Shown here piece by piece: positions 1 through 6,827 of a DNA stretch of 21,037 nt (its first letter is position 1; every line of letters starts with the position of its first letter). The translations under genes and the position numbers were made by a program. This DNA is from a virus: the IMG/VR virus record IMGVR_UViG_3300047586_000129, positions 1 through 21,037 of that record. One strand, 5' to 3'. The notes under the pieces were generated by a model. It had not been told where the DNA came from, made no database searches, and saw only the letters and a program-made list of their open reading frames with translations.

Positions 1-2
1 CC

Positions 3-95
3 ATAGGTTGGGCATTGGGTGAATCCGAGATTCAACAATACATACTGGATAGGTACTCAGAGTCGTTAAAAAAGAGACATTTGGTTGATAATTAA
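3..95 (+). CDS. C-terminal end of an unidentified gene (partial)
   Basis: An open frame enters from the left edge and ends at TAA 93-95. It encodes about 30 residues, with IGWALGES near the start and KKRHLVDN at the end. The charged, helical look and its place just before the replication initiator would suit a small phage regulator, but no family can be recognised from this much. The 45 bases after it hold two copies of CCTGGACAA (98-106 and 133-141), the second running into the ATG of the next gene. No terminator is visible, so the next gene may be co-transcribed. Confidence 0.4.
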   Translation: MGWALGESEIQQYILDRYSESLKKRHLVDN

Positions 96-140
96 CCCCT
101 GGACAAGTCTACTCAATAGATTCAAAAGAAGGCCTGGACA

Positions 141-956
141 ATGCCAAACCGAATAATAAAAGAGTCGATATGTACATCTGAGACGATTAATCTTTTAACT
201 CCCGATTTGGAAACGTTTTTCTATCGCCTGATGGTTCAATGTGATGATTTCGGACGTATGGATGCCCGGCCAAGTGTGATCCGATCACGTTGTTATCCTC
301 TTCGTTTAAATAAAGTCACGGATAAGCAAATAACTCTTTGGGTTAACAAATTGGCACAGGTTGATCTGATTAAAATTTACTCAACTGACAGTAAATATTT
401 TCTCCAAATAACTACCTGGGAAAAACATCAACAGATAAGGGCTAAGAGAAGTAAATATCCAGAACCTGAAATCTATTGCAATCAATTGATAGCAGATGAT
501 ATCAAAAACACTCAGGCTCAAAATGAGGCTAAACTCGAAGAATCTGATAGCAATGGAAATCAATTGATAGCAGATGATAGCATATGTCCCCGTAATCCAA
601 TCCAATCCAATCCGAATCCTATTCGTAATCCGAATACAGTGAAATCACCTTACGGTGAATTTCAAAATGTGTTACTAAGTGAAACCGAATTAGAAAAGTT
701 AAAAATTAAATTCGGAGAACAGGAAGCCCTTGAAAGAATAAAAGCTTTTTCGGAATCACTTCAAAGCCATAAAGATTATCAAAAAAAATACACTGATCAT
801 TATGCCACGATTTTAACCTGGGCGCGCTTGGAAGAAAAACGAAACGGAGTTAAAAACAATGGTCAACAAGGACAAAACAGAAACGAGAGCGGGGGAAAGG
901 TTACAGGCAGGACACAAGGATTTACCGACGAGGAATACACTCGCTCGCTTAGATAG
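141..956 (+). CDS. Phage replication initiator / replisome organiser-like protein
   Basis: This 271-residue protein resembles phage replisome organisers of the DnaD/λ O functional class, which bind the phage origin and recruit the helicase and its loader. Residues 1 to about 115 form a winged-helix-like N-terminal domain with LLTPDLETFFYRLM, DDFGRMDA and an ITTWEKHQQIRAKRSKYPEP-type end, as is common in these initiators. Residues about 115-175 are a polar Gln/Asn/Ser/Pro linker encoded by repeated DNA (NQLIADD twice, then an NPIQSNPNPI-like run). A charged helical C-terminal domain follows. ATG 141 has a modest AAGG upstream. The gene overlaps the DnaC-type loader by 98 bases, the usual initiator-loader pairing. 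The family call rests on domain look and gene order. Confidence 0.75.
   Translation: MPNRIIKESICTSETINLLTPDLETFFYRLMVQCDDFGRMDARPSVIRSRCYPLRLNKVTDKQITLWVNKLAQVDLIKIYSTDSKYFLQITTWEKHQQIRAKRSKYPEPEIYCNQLIADDIKNTQAQNEAKLEESDSNGNQLIADDSICPRNPIQSNPNPIRNPNTVKSPYGEFQNVLLSETELEKLKIKFGEQEALERIKAFSESLQSHKDYQKKYTDHYATILTWARLEEKRNGVKNNGQQGQNRNESGGKVTGRTQGFTDEEYTRSLR
480..715 (+). repeat. Origin-like repeat cluster inside the initiator gene
   Basis: Several repeats are stacked here. A 22-base direct repeat occurs at 480-501 and 558-579, each copy holding the perfect palindrome ATCAATTGAT. AATCC occurs four times in tandem at 594-613 and again at 615-619 and 627-631, with CGTAATCC at 591-598 and 624-631. 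A near-perfect hairpin follows (GAAATCACC 641-649 against GGTGAATTTC 654-663), then a clearly AT-rich stretch at about 661-715. Repeats, palindrome and AT-rich DNA inside an initiator gene recall the λ origin inside gene O. That this is the replication origin is inference. Confidence 0.5.
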
Positions 957-1740
957 CGCCTTTGCCGGAATGTTGAAAGGTTATTCCCCTGAGGAATTGG
1001 CTGCAATCCCTCATACACCGGAAGAGATAAAACAGGCTAAAATCAAGCTCCAAAATGCTATTAAAAATATAAAGCATAATTGTGCCATTTGTCAGGATTT
1101 CGGATTCGTCCATCCCTGGTTAGATGGGAAAGTTGATTTCACTCAATTCGTGCCGTGTCAGTGTGCCCGCGCTGAAGTCGAAAAAAAGAAGAAAGCCAAT
1201 CTGATCGCTTATTGCGAAATACCCGAAAAAGGAACCTTAATGACCTTTGAGAATTTTAAAAAATCCCCTCTAACCAAAGAGGCTTTTGATATCTGTCTTG
1301 CCCTGGCTAAAGGGGAGAGTGAATATAATTTTATAACTCTCATGGGGCATTCCAACCACGGTAAAACTCATCTCGCAATAGCTATCTGCAACTATCGGCT
1401 CTCACATGGTCAACCAGCTAAATATGCCTACGTCCCAATGCTTCTGGATGAACTGAGAATTGGTTTCAAAAAGGACGGCGACGAATCATATATGAGCCGG
1501 TACAACACCTTCCTCACCGTGCCTATTCTCTTGCTGGATGATCTTGGAACGGAGAATGACACAAAGTGGGCGCAAGAACGTTTGGACATGATTATTGACT
1601 ACCGCCTGATGCACAAATTGTCTACCGTGGTAACGACCAATTTACCGACTGATAAACTGCCTTTCCGAATAGCAAACCGCCTGAAAAGAGACGGGAAAAT
1701 AGTCATCATCACCGGACCTGAATTCGAGGTAAAAAAATGA
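859..1740 (+). CDS. DnaC-like AAA+ helicase loader with N-terminal zinc finger
   Basis: This 293-residue ATPase is of the DnaC/DnaI/IstB type and would load the replicative helicase at the phage origin in the cytoplasm. It has a zinc finger C75-x2-C78 ... C100-x-C102 (CAIC ... CQC) and a Walker A GHSNHGKT at residues 163-170. The Walker B is LLLDDLG with D227 and D228, followed by a sensor-like VTTNLP and a C-terminal NRLKRDG that holds a likely arginine finger. The start ATG 859 follows GGAG in ggagttaaaaaca and lies inside the initiator gene, so translation is probably coupled. The stop overlaps the next ATG as ATGA. Confidence 0.9.
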   Translation: MVNKDKTETRAGERLQAGHKDLPTRNTLARLDSAFAGMLKGYSPEELAAIPHTPEEIKQAKIKLQNAIKNIKHNCAICQDFGFVHPWLDGKVDFTQFVPCQCARAEVEKKKKANLIAYCEIPEKGTLMTFENFKKSPLTKEAFDICLALAKGESEYNFITLMGHSNHGKTHLAIAICNYRLSHGQPAKYAYVPMLLDELRIGFKKDGDESYMSRYNTFLTVPILLLDDLGTENDTKWAQERLDMIIDYRLMHKLSTVVTTNLPTDKLPFRIANRLKRDGKIVIITGPEFEVKK

Positions 1741-1943
1741 CCATCCATTTTACCGAAGATGGAGTAAGGCTTGTTAACTGTTTGATCTGTCTGGATGCGG
1801 GCTGGGTTCACCCTCGTAAAGAGGACGGAACTCCGGATTACAGCCAGACCGTACGATGCTCATGTAAAACTCAAAAAGTCGAAAATAATCAATTACCGTT
1901 GGGAGAAGAATCAAATGGAAATAATCTATCATCCGAAAGGTAA
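1737..1943 (+). CDS. Small zinc-finger protein, paralogue of the loader's zinc finger
   Basis: This 68-residue protein starts at ATG 1737 in an ATGA overlap with the helicase loader. Residues about 14-44 carry CLIC, VHP and VRCSC, giving C-x2-C ... C-x-C. Spacing and intervening residues closely follow the loader's own finger (C-x2-C-x-D-x-G-x-V-H-P ... D-aromatic-S/T-Q-x-V-x-C-x-C). It looks like a free copy of that finger. The C-terminal end is polar and overlaps the start of the radical SAM gene. It may modulate loader or helicase contacts, but no function is known. Confidence 0.7.
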   Translation: MTIHFTEDGVRLVNCLICLDAGWVHPRKEDGTPDYSQTVRCSCKTQKVENNQLPLGEESNGNNLSSER

Positions 1944-2646
1944 GGCCGGGGAATATGCTGACTGGGCGGCCAATTTGTTCACAGGATGTTCTCACGGCTG
2001 CTTATACTGCTATGTCCCCGCAATCATTCACAAAACCCGTGAAGATTTCGCAAAGGTTGAGCCTCGGAAAAACATTCTTTCAAAGTTGGAAGATGATGCC
2101 TGTTATCTATGTCTGCATCCTGAAATGGGGAAATCAGTCTTTCTTTGTTTTGCCTGTGATCCTTATCCTCCTGAAGATCAAATGGTAACTCGCTGGGCTA
2201 TAGAGATTCTTCACCAAAACGGTATCAGTGTGATGATTCTTACCAAAGGTGGATTCAGGGCGATAAGAGACTTCGATTTGCTTACCCCGGAAGATCAATT
2301 CGGAGTGACGTTGACCTGTCTTACGGTCGCGGAATCCGATAAATGGGAACCCGGAGCTGCCAGCCCCGGCCAGCGCATGCTTTCTCTTAAAAAGGCTCAC
2401 GATTACGGGATCAAGACCTGGGTAAGCCTGGAACCGGTTTTAAACCCTGAGACTACTTTAAAGATCATTCGGGAGACTCACTCATTCGTCGATATGTACA
2501 AGGTGGGAATCCTGAATTATCATCCCCACACACAGTCCATTAATTGGCGTAAATTTGGTCAGGATGTGGTCGAGCTCCTGGATGATCTGAAAGCCAAATA
2601 CTACATCAAAAAGGATTTGGAAAGCTATTTAAAGGTGGGAGTGTAA
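1915..2646 (+). CDS. Radical SAM protein, spore photoproduct lyase-like (COG1533 type)
   Basis: This 243-residue protein has the radical SAM cluster motif C25-x3-C29-x2-C32 in FTGCSHGCLYCY. Such a motif binds a 4Fe-4S cluster and S-adenosylmethionine to generate a 5'-deoxyadenosyl radical. The order of motifs (NLFTGCSHGC, a DPYPPED stretch, TRWAIEIL, ILTKGG, FGVTLT, WVSLEPV) matches the SPL/Rv2578c-like group of small phage and bacterial radical SAM proteins. ATG 1915 is preferred to upstream in-frame starts because GGGAGAAGA stands just before it and the conserved part begins there. Its place in the replication block suggests DNA repair or nucleotide modification. The substrate is unknown. 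Confidence 0.8.
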   Translation: MEIIYHPKGKAGEYADWAANLFTGCSHGCLYCYVPAIIHKTREDFAKVEPRKNILSKLEDDACYLCLHPEMGKSVFLCFACDPYPPEDQMVTRWAIEILHQNGISVMILTKGGFRAIRDFDLLTPEDQFGVTLTCLTVAESDKWEPGAASPGQRMLSLKKAHDYGIKTWVSLEPVLNPETTLKIIRETHSFVDMYKVGILNYHPHTQSINWRKFGQDVVELLDDLKAKYYIKKDLESYLKVGV

Positions 2647-2890
2647 TGTTAAAACCCTTCTTAATAGCTGACTTGTTTTGTGGAACTGGCTGTTCATCCG
2701 ACTTTAGGATGTTAACGCATATTAGCCTATTTTCAGGAATTGGATGTAGTGATATTGCCTCTGGGTGGGCCGGATTTAAAACGGTCTTGATGTGTGAAAT
2801 TGATAAGGATTGCCAAAAAGTCTTGAATAAACACTTCCCAGGGGTACCGATCATTGAGGATATAAAAGATGTCACGAGAGAATCAGTTAT
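2646..2890 (+). pseudogene. DNA methyltransferase N-terminal fragments (two motif-I remnants in one frame)
   Basis: The open frame starts at ATG 2646, which overlaps the radical SAM stop. It opens with IADLFCGTGCSS, which resembles motif I of one DNA methyltransferase. After an internal ATG at 2709 it gives ISLFSGIGCSDIASGWAGF, motif I of a second, Dcm-like cytosine methyltransferase, followed by CEIDKDCQKVLNKHFP and IEDIKDVTRES. The sequence then loses resemblance at about 2885. The PCQ catalytic motif and everything beyond are missing. The frame stays open to 3296, but the rest reads as a shadow of other frames. This looks like a Dcm gene broken by deletion, with a second methyltransferase start fused to it. 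Confidence 0.7.
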
Positions 2891-3096
2891 TGCCAACACC
2901 GAGAGCCACAAAGACAACCAACGAGAACGCGGAAGCATGGCAGAAGAGGCAAGCGGACGGGAAGGTACCAACCTCTCCTTTAGCGTTAGCAATAAACCTT
3001 TTACCAACACCTCAAGTATTCGATGCAACGGGCGGGAATCTGAAAGGGTTTATGCAAGCGTCATTATCAACAACAATGGGCTACCGGATCACCTGA
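2869..3096 (+). pseudogene. Out-of-frame middle fragment of a phage DNA methyltransferase-like gene
   Basis: In the next frame, from ATG 2869 (with GAGGA upstream), the translation gives NQLLPTPRATK, a charged stretch AWQKRQADGKV, then LLPTPQVFDATGGNLKG. Repeated LLPTP segments are typical of the variable or C-terminal part of phage cytosine methyltransferases. The likeness ends near 3040, and the last residues before TGA 3094-3096 are noise read from the HNH gene frame. It may be translated as a 75-residue peptide, but I read it as a deletion remnant joined out of frame to the Dcm N-terminus. Confidence 0.5.
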
Positions 3097-3553
3097 TATC
3101 AAAAGACCTAATCCACACGGAACTCCTGAAGAGCGATTCTGGAGTCATGTTGATAAACGAGGAGTGGATGAATGTTGGAATTGGACAGGTTTTTGTGATA
3201 AAGACGGTTATGGTCACTTTCGCGTTGGGAAAACCCAGACGCCGGCTCACCGCTTTTCTTATGAGTTACAAAATGGGCCTTTACCTTCGAATATAATGGC
3301 GTGCCATAAATGCAATAATCCACAGTGTGTTAATCCTTCTCATATTGAACCAGGTGATCAACTTGAAAATATGGCTGATAGAGTGGCTGCTGGCCACTAC
3401 ACTTCAGGCGAAAATCATCCCATGGCAAAGCTATCTAATAAGCAAGTAGCTGAAGTGAGGGGAGCATCGGGAACCTATAAAGAAATTGCAGATCATTTTG
3501 GTATCTCATTATCTCAAGTTGGAAATATCAAACGAGGTGATCAACGTGTCTAA
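3044..3553 (+). pseudogene. HNH homing endonuclease lacking its 5' end
   Basis: The frame is open from just after TGA 3041-3043 and reads GLCKRHYQQQWATGSPD, then HGTPEERFWSHVDK, DECWNWTG, YGHFRVGK, AHRFSYELQNGPLP, ACHKCNNPQCVNPSHIEPG and NMADRVAAG. This is the standard layout of phage HNH homing endonucleases, followed by a helix-turn-helix DNA-binding end (KLSNKQVAEVRG ... YKEIADHFGISLSQVGNIKRG). The Zn-finger part upstream of GLCKRH is cut off, and no normal start precedes it. The first usable start is GTG 3164, which could still give an intact 129-residue HNH core. It could be a live truncated nuclease or a relic. Its 5' end joins methyltransferase debris. Confidence 0.7.
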
Positions 3554-3716
3554 CGCACTATTAATCTATCTTTCCGAGGATAGAACCTGCGCTCAGACTT
3601 CCTGCCAGAAGACCATAAAGGCAGGCGAAAAGGCTATCAGGAAATCAGTTAAGGAAACGAAAAGTGAATCTGCTCATAATGAATATTTTCACGAAAAGTG
3701 TTACGGAGGGAAATAG
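3546..3716 (+). CDS. Small zinc-binding protein (C-x4-C ... H-x3-C)
   Basis: This 56-residue protein is read from GTG 3546, chosen because GAGGTGA precedes it by five bases; longer in-frame starts lie inside the HNH gene and lack an SD. Cys residues in CAQTSC and the terminal FHEKC form a C-x4-C ... H-x3-C set with a basic middle (IRKSVKETK), like a single treble-clef or LIM/PARP-type finger. It overlaps the stop of the HNH relic by eight bases, and its TAG shares a base with the next GTG. The role is unknown. Confidence 0.65.
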   Translation: MSNALLIYLSEDRTCAQTSCQKTIKAGEKAIRKSVKETKSESAHNEYFHEKCYGGK

Positions 3717-4228
3717 TGAATAAACCTGTTTACGCTCTATCAATCAGGCCACCTTGGGCATATTTCGTAATTTACGGAGTTCCTTACGGAATCGCGGTAG
3801 ACAATGGTGATGGATCTCAATCAGTAAAAGATTCAGGCAAGGTTATTCTAAAAAACTTTGAAAACAGAAGTCGCCCTGTACCGAGGAATTTGGGCGGTAA
3901 GCCTTTCATTCTACCTCAGCGGATTTATATTCATGTTTCAAAAGGGGAAGACAAGATTGACGATGTGTTGGAATTTTGTGTTTATAAAGTCGGATTACCT
4001 TTCGCCTCAATCCTGATGTCGTATTCAAAGCGGTTGCCGCGCGGGGCAATAATAGGGGAAATTGATCTAGTTGACTGCATTAAAGTCGAGGGGTGGCAAC
4101 CTGATATATCTCCATGGCTGGTAGGCGATTATGGATATGAATTAAAAAACCCTGCCCTTTATGACAAACCGATCCCCTGCCGCGGTGCCCTGGGATTCTT
4201 CAAACCGGAGGTGTCTCATGATAGCTAA
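3716..4228 (+). CDS. ASCH-domain (PUA-like) protein
   Basis: This 170-residue protein begins at GTG 3716, five bases after GGAGGG, and shares one base with the stop of the previous gene. The N-terminal LSIRPPWAYFVIYG, the ENRSRPVPRN segment, IYIHVSK, RGAIIGEIDLVDC and SPWLVGDYGYEL are the ordered hallmarks of ASCH domains, a PUA-like fold thought to bind RNA or modified nucleotides. About 20 extra residues (near DNGDGSQSVKDSG) are inserted between the first two motifs. Phage ASCH proteins often lie with nuclease and replication genes, as here. The specific ligand is unknown. Confidence 0.8.
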   Translation: MNKPVYALSIRPPWAYFVIYGVPYGIAVDNGDGSQSVKDSGKVILKNFENRSRPVPRNLGGKPFILPQRIYIHVSKGEDKIDDVLEFCVYKVGLPFASILMSYSKRLPRGAIIGEIDLVDCIKVEGWQPDISPWLVGDYGYELKNPALYDKPIPCRGALGFFKPEVSHDS

Positions 4229-4787
4229 ACCTAAGAGCAAACCGAAGAAGAAAGTCCAACTGAAGCGAAAAGTGCAACCTGCGCAAAAAAGCAAACTGAA
4301 CACGAAGTTAACAAAAATAGGCTTGAAAAAGCCAGAACGCTCAAGCATAAATAACCAGGTTAAAGCGAGTAGTATGCAAAAAATGCATACTGGCTTTCAT
4401 CCGGTACCGAAGCCCGGTACTCGAAACGGCATCCGACAGGTTAGCAACCGTCAGCGCGAACGGGAACGGAATTTATTAAAACTCAATCATTATCTCAGGG
4501 CGAAGAGAGCAGATCACCATTGTGAGATACCGGGATGTTTTTCAAGCTGGCATATGCAAGGGGCCCACATTATAGGCCGTGGAATAGGCGGGAAAGATAA
4601 TGCAGGAAATTTAATCGAAGTCTGTGGCGATCATCACGATCACGTGGAGTATGGGAACGGTCTGCCGATGGATACGCAAAAACTTCTGGCATTAATAGAC
4701 GAGAAAAATAGGGAACGAGGTATTAGTAAATTTATGACTGGTGACCAAGTTCCAAACGGAGAGGAATATGAAGATTTTAGATTGTAA
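4218..4787 (+). CDS. HNH nuclease-like protein with basic N-terminal tail
   Basis: This 189-residue protein starts at ATG 4218 behind GGAGGTG, inside the end of the ASCH gene. Residues 1 to about 75 are extremely Lys-rich (KPKSKPKKK and similar) and probably bind nucleic acid. The C-terminal half carries CEIPGC, AHIIGRGIGGKDNAGNL and VCGDHHDHVEYG, giving the two Cys and the H ... N ... H order of a ββα-metal nuclease. Phage HNH proteins of this size help packaging or process recombination intermediates. The next gene but two is RusA, so a recombination role is possible. Confidence 0.7.
   Translation: MIAKPKSKPKKKVQLKRKVQPAQKSKLNTKLTKIGLKKPERSSINNQVKASSMQKMHTGFHPVPKPGTRNGIRQVSNRQRERERNLLKLNHYLRAKRADHHCEIPGCFSSWHMQGAHIIGRGIGGKDNAGNLIEVCGDHHDHVEYGNGLPMDTQKLLALIDEKNRERGISKFMTGDQVPNGEEYEDFRL
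4371..4391. repeat. Perfect 8-bp inverted repeat inside the HNH gene
   Basis: AGTATGCA at 4371-4378 and TGCATACT at 4384-4391 are exact reverse complements separated by AAAAA. It lies in the region coding for the basic tail. It could be an intragenic operator or an mRNA hairpin; there is no T-run, so it is not an intrinsic terminator. Confidence 0.5.
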
Positions 4788-5238
4788 GCATGAAATACCA
4801 AACCCTGTAACATTCCCAGTGGACGTTCAGGATATTAAAAAGTGTCCTGAATATCCGAACGCTATTATTTCGGGTTTTATCATAGACTTTGAGGTCTTAG
4901 AGGTTGATAGATCAAAATTAGAATCAGTCACACTCAAAGATAAAGAAGGTGTGGAATGCAATTTACTCCTAGCGAAATTAGCCTGTAAATACCTTTTGAG
5001 TGAGCCTAAATACATTCAGCAAGCTGACAAATGTATTATTTTCGTGTGGCTGCATCCGGTTACGGACAAATGGATGGGTATTCAGTGTAAATATTATAAC
5101 TATCTCCGGAATCGTTATCCGGGATGCAGTTTCTACGCAGGCCGGTGCGAACACGATAATGTGGCAGTAAAGATCGGAGATGAGATTAAAGGGACGGTTG
5201 CGCCTTTTATAGTAAGGCACCCTGAGAAAATAGAATAA
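4768..5238 (+). CDS. Hypothetical phage protein, 156 residues
   Basis: The start ATG 4768 is chosen because GGAGAGG stands four bases upstream and it overlaps the HNH gene in the usual way for this cluster. The protein is mixed α/β by eye. It has a hydrophobic β-like stretch IISGFIIDFEVLEV, a KCIIFVWLHP segment, six Cys spread along the length, and GDEIKGTVAPFIVRHP near the end that may be a small β-barrel. No membrane segment or signal peptide is seen, and I do not recognise the family. Confidence 0.6.
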   Translation: MKILDCKHEIPNPVTFPVDVQDIKKCPEYPNAIISGFIIDFEVLEVDRSKLESVTLKDKEGVECNLLLAKLACKYLLSEPKYIQQADKCIIFVWLHPVTDKWMGIQCKYYNYLRNRYPGCSFYAGRCEHDNVAVKIGDEIKGTVAPFIVRHPEKIE

Positions 5239-5250
5239 AAAAGGAGAGAA

Positions 5251-5529
5251 ATGAGACCAACTTATAGTAAAGGAATAAAAGACTCCACGTTTATAAGGAC
5301 GGAATCAAACGCTAGGCCGGACGATCCGAATCCGGGAAAATGTTCCCGCTACGGGCAGACCTTGATCATCCTGCACAGTTTTTCGGACAAGGGGCATCTG
5401 GCAGTTTGCGGCAATCGGATATGTCCTGATTACGCTCAACCTCAAAGATATCTTAAATATCCGAGGTTCGCACAAAATGAAATCGCACCCAAACTCCAGG
5501 GAGTCTGTAATTGGAGAATAAGGCATTGA
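5251..5529 (+). CDS. Small Cys-containing hypothetical protein
   Basis: This 92-residue protein starts at ATG 5251 with AAGGAGAG directly upstream. Cys residues at GKCSRYG, AVCGNRICP and the terminal GVCNW suggest one small zinc ribbon in the middle of the chain, though the first Cys lacks the usual CxxC partner. It lies between two unrelated genes and its TGA overlaps the TTG start of RusA, which suggests coupled translation. The function is unknown. Confidence 0.6.
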   Translation: MRPTYSKGIKDSTFIRTESNARPDDPNPGKCSRYGQTLIILHSFSDKGHLAVCGNRICPDYAQPQRYLKYPRFAQNEIAPKLQGVCNWRIRH

Positions 5530-5945
5530 AAACCATTGAAACTGTCATTTACATGGAACCCGTTGCGAAAGGTCGCCCGCGAGTCTCTAATTTTGGAGGC
5601 CATGCCAGAATATATACACCCAAAGCCACAGCAACCGCCGAAGCGGATGTGAAAGCGCTTATCCGGACGCAGGTAATGAGATTAGGACAATTTGACGCCG
5701 GTGTCCCTTTACATTTGACGGCGATATTCTACCGAAAACGCCCGGTGAGTCTGGCTAAAAAAGTGTTTTATCCAGTCCAGAAGCCCGACGTGGACAATTA
5801 CCTGAAGTTATTACTGGATGCGTTGAACAAGTTTGTATTCCCTGATGACTCAGCCGTGGTATCAATGATTGTAAAAAAGCGGTTTGCTACCCCGCCATCA
5901 ACACCTTGCATATATTTGATAATCAAGGAAGAAAGGGAGGTTTGA
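5526..5945 (+). CDS. rusA: RusA-type Holliday-junction resolvase
   Basis: This 139-residue protein has the RusA signature: EPVAKGRPR near the N-terminus, then KPDVDNYLKLLLDALN with D88, D90 and D98, and FPDDSAVV with D107 and D108. The paired acidic residues bind Mg2+ and cut symmetrically across four-way junctions, resolving recombination or replication intermediates before packaging. I prefer TTG 5526, which overlaps the previous stop and follows GGAG nine bases upstream; TTG 5511 would add five residues. Length fits RusA proteins (about 120-140). Confidence 0.88.
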   Translation: MKTIETVIYMEPVAKGRPRVSNFGGHARIYTPKATATAEADVKALIRTQVMRLGQFDAGVPLHLTAIFYRKRPVSLAKKVFYPVQKPDVDNYLKLLLDALNKFVFPDDSAVVSMIVKKRFATPPSTPCIYLIIKEEREV

Positions 5946-6266
5946 ATGCGATTGTTAGATGGTCCTTGCCAGGGGAATTATCTGGTTAAAAGAGCGCCGG
6001 TTTATCTGCGAGCCGTCAAAGATAAAAGCGGGGAAACTGACGTTTTAGACCAACTGGAAGACACACCAAAGGATACCGAGACGGTGTATGTTTACAAGCT
6101 GGTTGATGGCACTCCGGGAACCATCCATCTTTACGGCAAGAATATTTCCGGCTGGTTTGCAATAGCCGATTATCGTTATATGTCGGAAGTGGACGGGGAA
6201 ACGTTACGAGATACAGTGGTATGGCGGGAATGGGCAATAAAACAATTAACCGGAGTAGAATTTTGA
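5946..6266 (+). CDS. Conserved-looking phage protein, 106 residues
   Basis: ATG 5946 directly follows the RusA stop, with GGGAGG upstream. The protein begins LLDGPCQGNYLVKRAPVYLRAV and continues DVLDQLEDTPKDTETVYVYKLV, then GWFAIADYRYM. This β-rich pattern is seen in small siphovirus proteins that sit near resolvase genes, but I know of no assigned function. It has no membrane segment. Its stop is 18 bases before the next start, within which lies a strong GGGAGGTG site. Confidence 0.65.
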   Translation: MRLLDGPCQGNYLVKRAPVYLRAVKDKSGETDVLDQLEDTPKDTETVYVYKLVDGTPGTIHLYGKNISGWFAIADYRYMSEVDGETLRDTVVWREWAIKQLTGVEF

Positions 6267-6284
6267 ATTTGAGGGAGGTGTTGA

Positions 6285-6449
6285 ATGCCAAACTGCATTA
6301 AATGTGGACTGCCTGTCCACTACGAATACATGGGGAAAGACGAGGGAAATGTGACTAAGGCGATGTTGTTGCATGATGACTATAAGAAGGCTTGGAAGGT
6401 CAAGAACGGCATAGCGCTGAATCTACATTTCGTGGAGGTAAAACGATGA
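6285..6449 (+). CDS. Small CxxC protein, 54 residues
   Basis: ATG 6285 stands behind GGGAGGTG. The 54-residue product begins MPNCIKCGLPVHYEYMGKDE, with a single C-x2-C knuckle followed by a helical Lys-rich middle and NLHFVEVKR at the end. Its stop overlaps the next start as ATGA (6446-6449). It is one of a run of tiny Cys-bearing genes here and may bind zinc through the knuckle with a partner. The family is unknown. Confidence 0.6.
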   Translation: MPNCIKCGLPVHYEYMGKDEGNVTKAMLLHDDYKKAWKVKNGIALNLHFVEVKR

Positions 6450-6607
6450 AATCATCAAAACGAAGGACTCTGAAGATAAAAACAGAACAGTGTGCTCATT
6501 GTCTATATAACGATGTAAAAAGGAAAGACAAAGGACTCGACCCTTGTGTTTCCCCAACCGAAATAGAGATTCGGGACGGTAAATGCCTGGCATATGAATA
6601 TTATTAG
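6446..6607 (+). CDS. Small four-Cys protein, 53 residues
   Basis: ATG 6446 overlaps the previous stop and follows GGAGGT by six bases. The first ten residues are basic (KSSKRRTLKIK). Cys residues in CAHC, then DPCVSP and GKCLAYEYY, give C-x2-C ... C ... C, a plausible single Zn site. Such short proteins commonly lie in the accessory gene block before phage terminase genes. The function is unknown. Confidence 0.6.
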   Translation: MKSSKRRTLKIKTEQCAHCLYNDVKRKDKGLDPCVSPTEIEIRDGKCLAYEYY

Positions 6608-6619
6608 CGAGGCGTCAAG

Positions 6620-6826
6620 ATAGAACCTAATAAAGAATGTGAAGGTTGCTCAGGTTGCGAAACTACAGGCGGAAGGATTAATTGCTGGAAATTAAATCTA
6701 GATACAGTAAGTTTTTATTACTATCGGGAGCACAATCACAAAGGCGAACAGTGTATCTATATTCCACCCTTGACTTGCCAGGAAGGCTATTGCTCGAGGT
6801 GTGAGATAAAGAGAGAGAGGCGTTAA
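6620..6826 (+). CDS. Cys-rich 68-residue protein with no standard start codon
   Basis: The frame opens after TAG 6605-6607 and runs to TAA 6824-6826 without any ATG or GTG before its conserved-looking part. The product has eight Cys (ECEGCSGCE, NCWK, EQCIY, LTCQEGYCSRCE), so it is very probably a real metal-binding protein. GAGGCG at 6609-6614 would place an ATA start at 6620 with a five-base spacer, the same spacing style as its neighbours. The ATA start is inference. A mutated start codon is the alternative. Confidence 0.5.
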   Translation: MEPNKECEGCSGCETTGGRINCWKLNLDTVSFYYYREHNHKGEQCIYIPPLTCQEGYCSRCEIKRERR

Positions 6827-6827
6827 A

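Noticed and set aside
591-631. CRISPR-like repeat
   Set aside because: The units are five bases long with no spacers; they fit iterons or a linker-coding repeat.
2646-3296. A single intact 216-residue methyltransferase
   Set aside because: Similarity ends near 2885, the PCQ motif is missing and the rest of the frame is a shadow of pieces in other frames.
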